NCBI GenBank assembly: GCA_021107605.1
Contig: JAIOSN010000003.1
Span: 1-6,916 of the forward strand
DNA from: Anaerolineae bacterium
GTDB taxonomy: Bacteria > Chloroflexota > Anaerolineae > B4-G1 > SLSP01
Direction: 5' to 3'
Length of the DNA stretch: 6,916 nucleotides
The stretch's first letter is position 1. Every line of letters starts with the position of its first letter. Shown one piece after another: positions 5,801 to 6,916 of the stretch. The notes under the pieces were generated by a model, which was given only the letters and a program-made list of their open reading frames with translations, was not told the origin of the DNA and made no database searches. The translations under genes were made by a program, and so were the position numbers.

Positions 5801-6254
5801 CAAACTGGCTGCGGCGGGTGCCGTCGCCACTCTCAATGCCGGCAAGACATTGCATTTGACGTTGGCAGATGGACAGGAAGTAGTGCTGGATCCAGAGGAG
5901 GTCTTGGTGCGTACCCAGGCGCGCGCCGGTTATGGGGTGGCCGGTGAAGACGGTTTGGTAGTTGCGCTGGATACCGAGATCAGCAAAACGCTGGAACAAG
6001 AAGGGTTGGCGCGTGAGATAATTCGCCGTGTGCAGGAGCTGCGCAAACAGGCCGGTTACCAGCTCACTGACCGCATCAGCGTACAGTACCATGTGGAGGG
6101 CAGCTTAGCGGAGACCATCACGGCCTTTGCCGATAAAATCGCCAGGGAGGTCTTGGCCGAGGAGCTGGAAGCTGTCACCGCGCCGCACGGCGATAAGGTG
6201 TTGGCAGACGAGATAGAGGGGATTGCTATTATCTTGGCGGTCAAGCGGATTTAG
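2826..6254 (+). CDS. ileS: Isoleucine--tRNA ligase, eukaryotic-like (IleRS2-type) with altered HIGH and KMSKS motifs
   Basis: This 1142-residue class I synthetase charges tRNA-Ile with isoleucine in the cytosol. The Rossmann catalytic core starts with FIDGPITANNPM (44-55). Where HIGH is expected the protein has GAHH (56-59), with first and third positions exchanged. A 47-residue insertion (147-193) sits between WMDWN and SYFTFSTENNYTIW. The CP1 editing domain shows WTTTPWTL (271-278) and GTGIVHIATGCGAEDF (365-380); Asp379 aligns with the deacylation-site Asp. YPVCWRCSTP (439-448) follows. Cys530, Cys535, Cys575 and Cys578 look like a zinc ribbon. The KMSKS position reads EMHKS (665-669), keeping the second Lys. 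The anticodon-binding domain contains SNWYVRRSRRRFW (807-819). The C-terminal part carries the long tail typical of eukaryotic-like IleRS. No frameshift or truncation is seen. The T-box upstream gives tRNA-dependent control. The IleRS assignment is supported by both the protein and the isoleucine T-box; catalytic and antibiotic behaviour is inferred. Confidence 0.96.
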   Translation: MSFKPVSNQIDFTKQEHEILDFWQRSQAFQKLRELRAGGPHWSFIDGPITANNPMGAHHAWGRSYKDLWQRFWAMRGYQERYQNGFDCQGLWVEVEVEKEKGFTSKRDIEKHGLADFVVDCKARVLKYAARMTEQSIRLGCWMDWNDPATLREMGWRLQEDPQQEITVDGPAGPITGPVEELVGRLGTPELGGSYFTFSTENNYTIWTFLKKIWEKGWLYKGHDVMPWCSRCATAISQHEIVTDGYRELTHDAVVVRFPLRDREQEALLVWTTTPWTLTSNVAAAVGPELDYLQVQAADGWTYYLAAGTKAVLHGEYEVRGTLKGEELLGWAYAGPYDELSAVQELDVPAAHRVIAWKEVGEEEGTGIVHIATGCGAEDFGLGVELGLPVIAPLADDGHFLEGFGWLTGRDVHGVAHDIFHDLEDKGLLYRCDPYTHRYPVCWRCSTPLVFRLVDEWFINMGELYDKPRAALSKEEKERSLRYQIMDVVDEIKWIPEFGHHREMDWLRNMHNWMISKKRYWGLALPIWVCDNPDCEYFEVIGSGDELHERAVAGWEEFEGHTPHRPYIDKIKIACPHCGSTMTRIEDVGNPWLDAGSVTYSTLQYRTDRSFWKEWFPAQWISESFPGQFRNWFYSLITMSTVFENRPPTEIVHGYSTLLAETGQEMHKSWGNAIWFDDAAEKMGVDTMRWMYLNQKLDQNLLFGYHKADETRRRFLIPLWNVYAFFVTYARIDEWEPPAELRDNPATLAEGQPNLWAPWTKETAPTLLDKWIINRLRETIQALTAGMESYVPTSVAHPAEEFLDDLSNWYVRRSRRRFWAARGQAETLDADKEAAYQTLYTVLVTFSKLLAPVLPFMTETLYQNLVCNLIEDAPASVHHCLWPTAEPLTPTEKLGIETMSAVRQAAALGHSIRSSNQLKVRQPLARAIIATDPRRRQVLSHLLELLADELNVKEVQFVEKEGELVTYKLLPVNRILGPKFGRHFPLVRQALSKLAAAGAVATLNAGKTLHLTLADGQEVVLDPEEVLVRTQARAGYGVAGEDGLVVALDTEISKTLEQEGLAREIIRRVQELRKQAGYQLTDRISVQYHVEGSLAETITAFADKIAREVLAEELEAVTAPHGDKVLADEIEGIAIILAVKRI

Positions 6255-6347
6255 TGCTATTCACGGGGCGCGTAGGTGACTGAATGTGACCATTGACCTC
6301 TAACCAAATTTCGTCGCAGGCGTTTTGTCTAATAATCGAGGTAGAGA

Positions 6348-6884
6348 ATGCGAAAAGATACTCCTGAAATGACCGCCACTGATGTGCTAGAAATTGTACA
6401 ACTTTTCAACCAAAATGACATTGAGCTCATTATCGATGGAGGCTGGAGCGTTGATGCTTTGCTAGGCCAACAAACTCGAACTCACGAGGATTTAGACGTG
6501 GCAGTACAGCATAAGGATGTGAGTAAAATTCGAGCCTTGCTGGCGGCAAGAGGTTATCAAGATGTGCCGCGTGATGATACCCGGGAGTGTAACTTTGTGC
6601 TAGGTGATGATGAAGGACACTTGGTAGATATCCATTCCTGCACGTTTGATGAGGCCGGTAACAATGTGTTCGGGGTCAAGTATCCGTTTGATTCGTTGAA
6701 GGGCGCCGGTGTCATCAATGGTTATCCAGTCAAATGTATCTCACCGGAGTGGCTGGTGAAATTTCATACCGGATATGAGCTCGATGAAAACGATTATCAC
6801 GATGTTAAAATGCTTTGCCAGCAATTTGGGATCGAAATGCCCGCAGAATACGATGAGTTTGTATTGAAACATAGTCAATCATGA
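6348..6884 (+). CDS. Lnu(A)/ANT(2'')-like nucleotidyltransferase, candidate antibiotic-modifying enzyme
   Basis: This 178-residue protein resembles the small nucleotidyltransferases that adenylylate lincosamides (LnuA type) or aminoglycosides (ANT(2'') type). Visible motifs are IDGGWSVDALLG (29-40), the nucleotide-binding GGW..D signature; RTHEDLDVAV (44-53), with Asp48 and Asp50 as likely metal ligands; LVDIH (92-96), with Asp94 as the third carboxylate; and CISPEWLVKFHTGYELDENDYHDVKML (split at 130-141 and 142-156), which parallels the LnuA C-terminus. Length is close to the LnuA family's roughly 160-180 residues. GAGG (6338-6341) is 6 nt before the ATG, favouring this start over Met8. It follows ileS by 93 nt in the same direction, without a clear terminator or promoter between. 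Hand counting gives 45% GC over 6361-6540 against 60% in a sample of ileS, which suggests separate acquisition. The actual substrate cannot be read from sequence and may not be an antibiotic. Confidence 0.85.
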   Translation: MRKDTPEMTATDVLEIVQLFNQNDIELIIDGGWSVDALLGQQTRTHEDLDVAVQHKDVSKIRALLAARGYQDVPRDDTRECNFVLGDDEGHLVDIHSCTFDEAGNNVFGVKYPFDSLKGAGVINGYPVKCISPEWLVKFHTGYELDENDYHDVKMLCQQFGIEMPAEYDEFVLKHSQS

Positions 6885-6916
6885 TCGAGTAAAAAAACAT
6901 TTATCCCCGCGTGTAG

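Noticed and set aside
6255..6347. Possible promoter or terminator between ileS and the nucleotidyltransferase gene
   Set aside because: TTGACC (6293-6298) has no -10 at proper spacing, the TAATAAT at 6330-6336 lacks a matching -35, and no stable hairpin with a T-run was found.

Overview
The window most likely comes from a Chloroflexota bacterium (Anaerolineae-like). This is inferred from a membrane-anchored surface protein with a Thr-Pro linker, a parvulin-type lipoprotein with a Pro/Thr linker, and a long eukaryotic-like isoleucyl-tRNA synthetase with a rearranged HIGH motif, a form I associate with that phylum and its neighbours. No rRNA or other taxon marker is present, so the assignment is tentative.

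Layout: three genes run leftward and two run rightward from a divergent region at about 2367-2825. Leftward: a partial membrane-anchored extracytoplasmic protein cut by the window start (1-565), a SurA/PrsA-like peptidyl-prolyl isomerase lipoprotein (792-1748) with a good promoter and ribosome binding site, and a small unrecognised protein (2070-2366). The gaps hold degenerate dispersed repeats: a CACAGAG-type inverted repeat at 673-735 and a cluster of dyads at 1805-1960. The 98-residue gene is bracketed by 20-bp inverted repeats (18/20 identical) at 2011-2030 and 2396-2415.

Rightward: a strong sigma70-type promoter (2465-2492) starts a T-box riboswitch leader (about 2499-2762) with a plausible AUC isoleucine specifier, a UGGU tRNA-acceptor-binding sequence and an intrinsic terminator. 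It controls ileS (2826-6254). Uncharged tRNA-Ile should stabilise the antiterminator and raise synthetase expression. The IleRS has GAHH where HIGH is expected and EMHKS where KMSKS is expected, plus a 47-residue insertion in the catalytic domain; its editing and anticodon-binding domains look intact. Downstream (6348-6884), in lower-GC DNA, lies a Lnu(A)/ANT(2'')-like nucleotidyltransferase, a family that inactivates lincosamides or aminoglycosides.

The main points of interest are the altered synthetase signature motifs, which in IleRS2 have been linked to mupirocin hyper-resistance; their placement under an isoleucine T-box; and the neighbouring candidate antibiotic-modifying enzyme. No CRISPR array, tRNA, rRNA, transposase or phage gene was seen.
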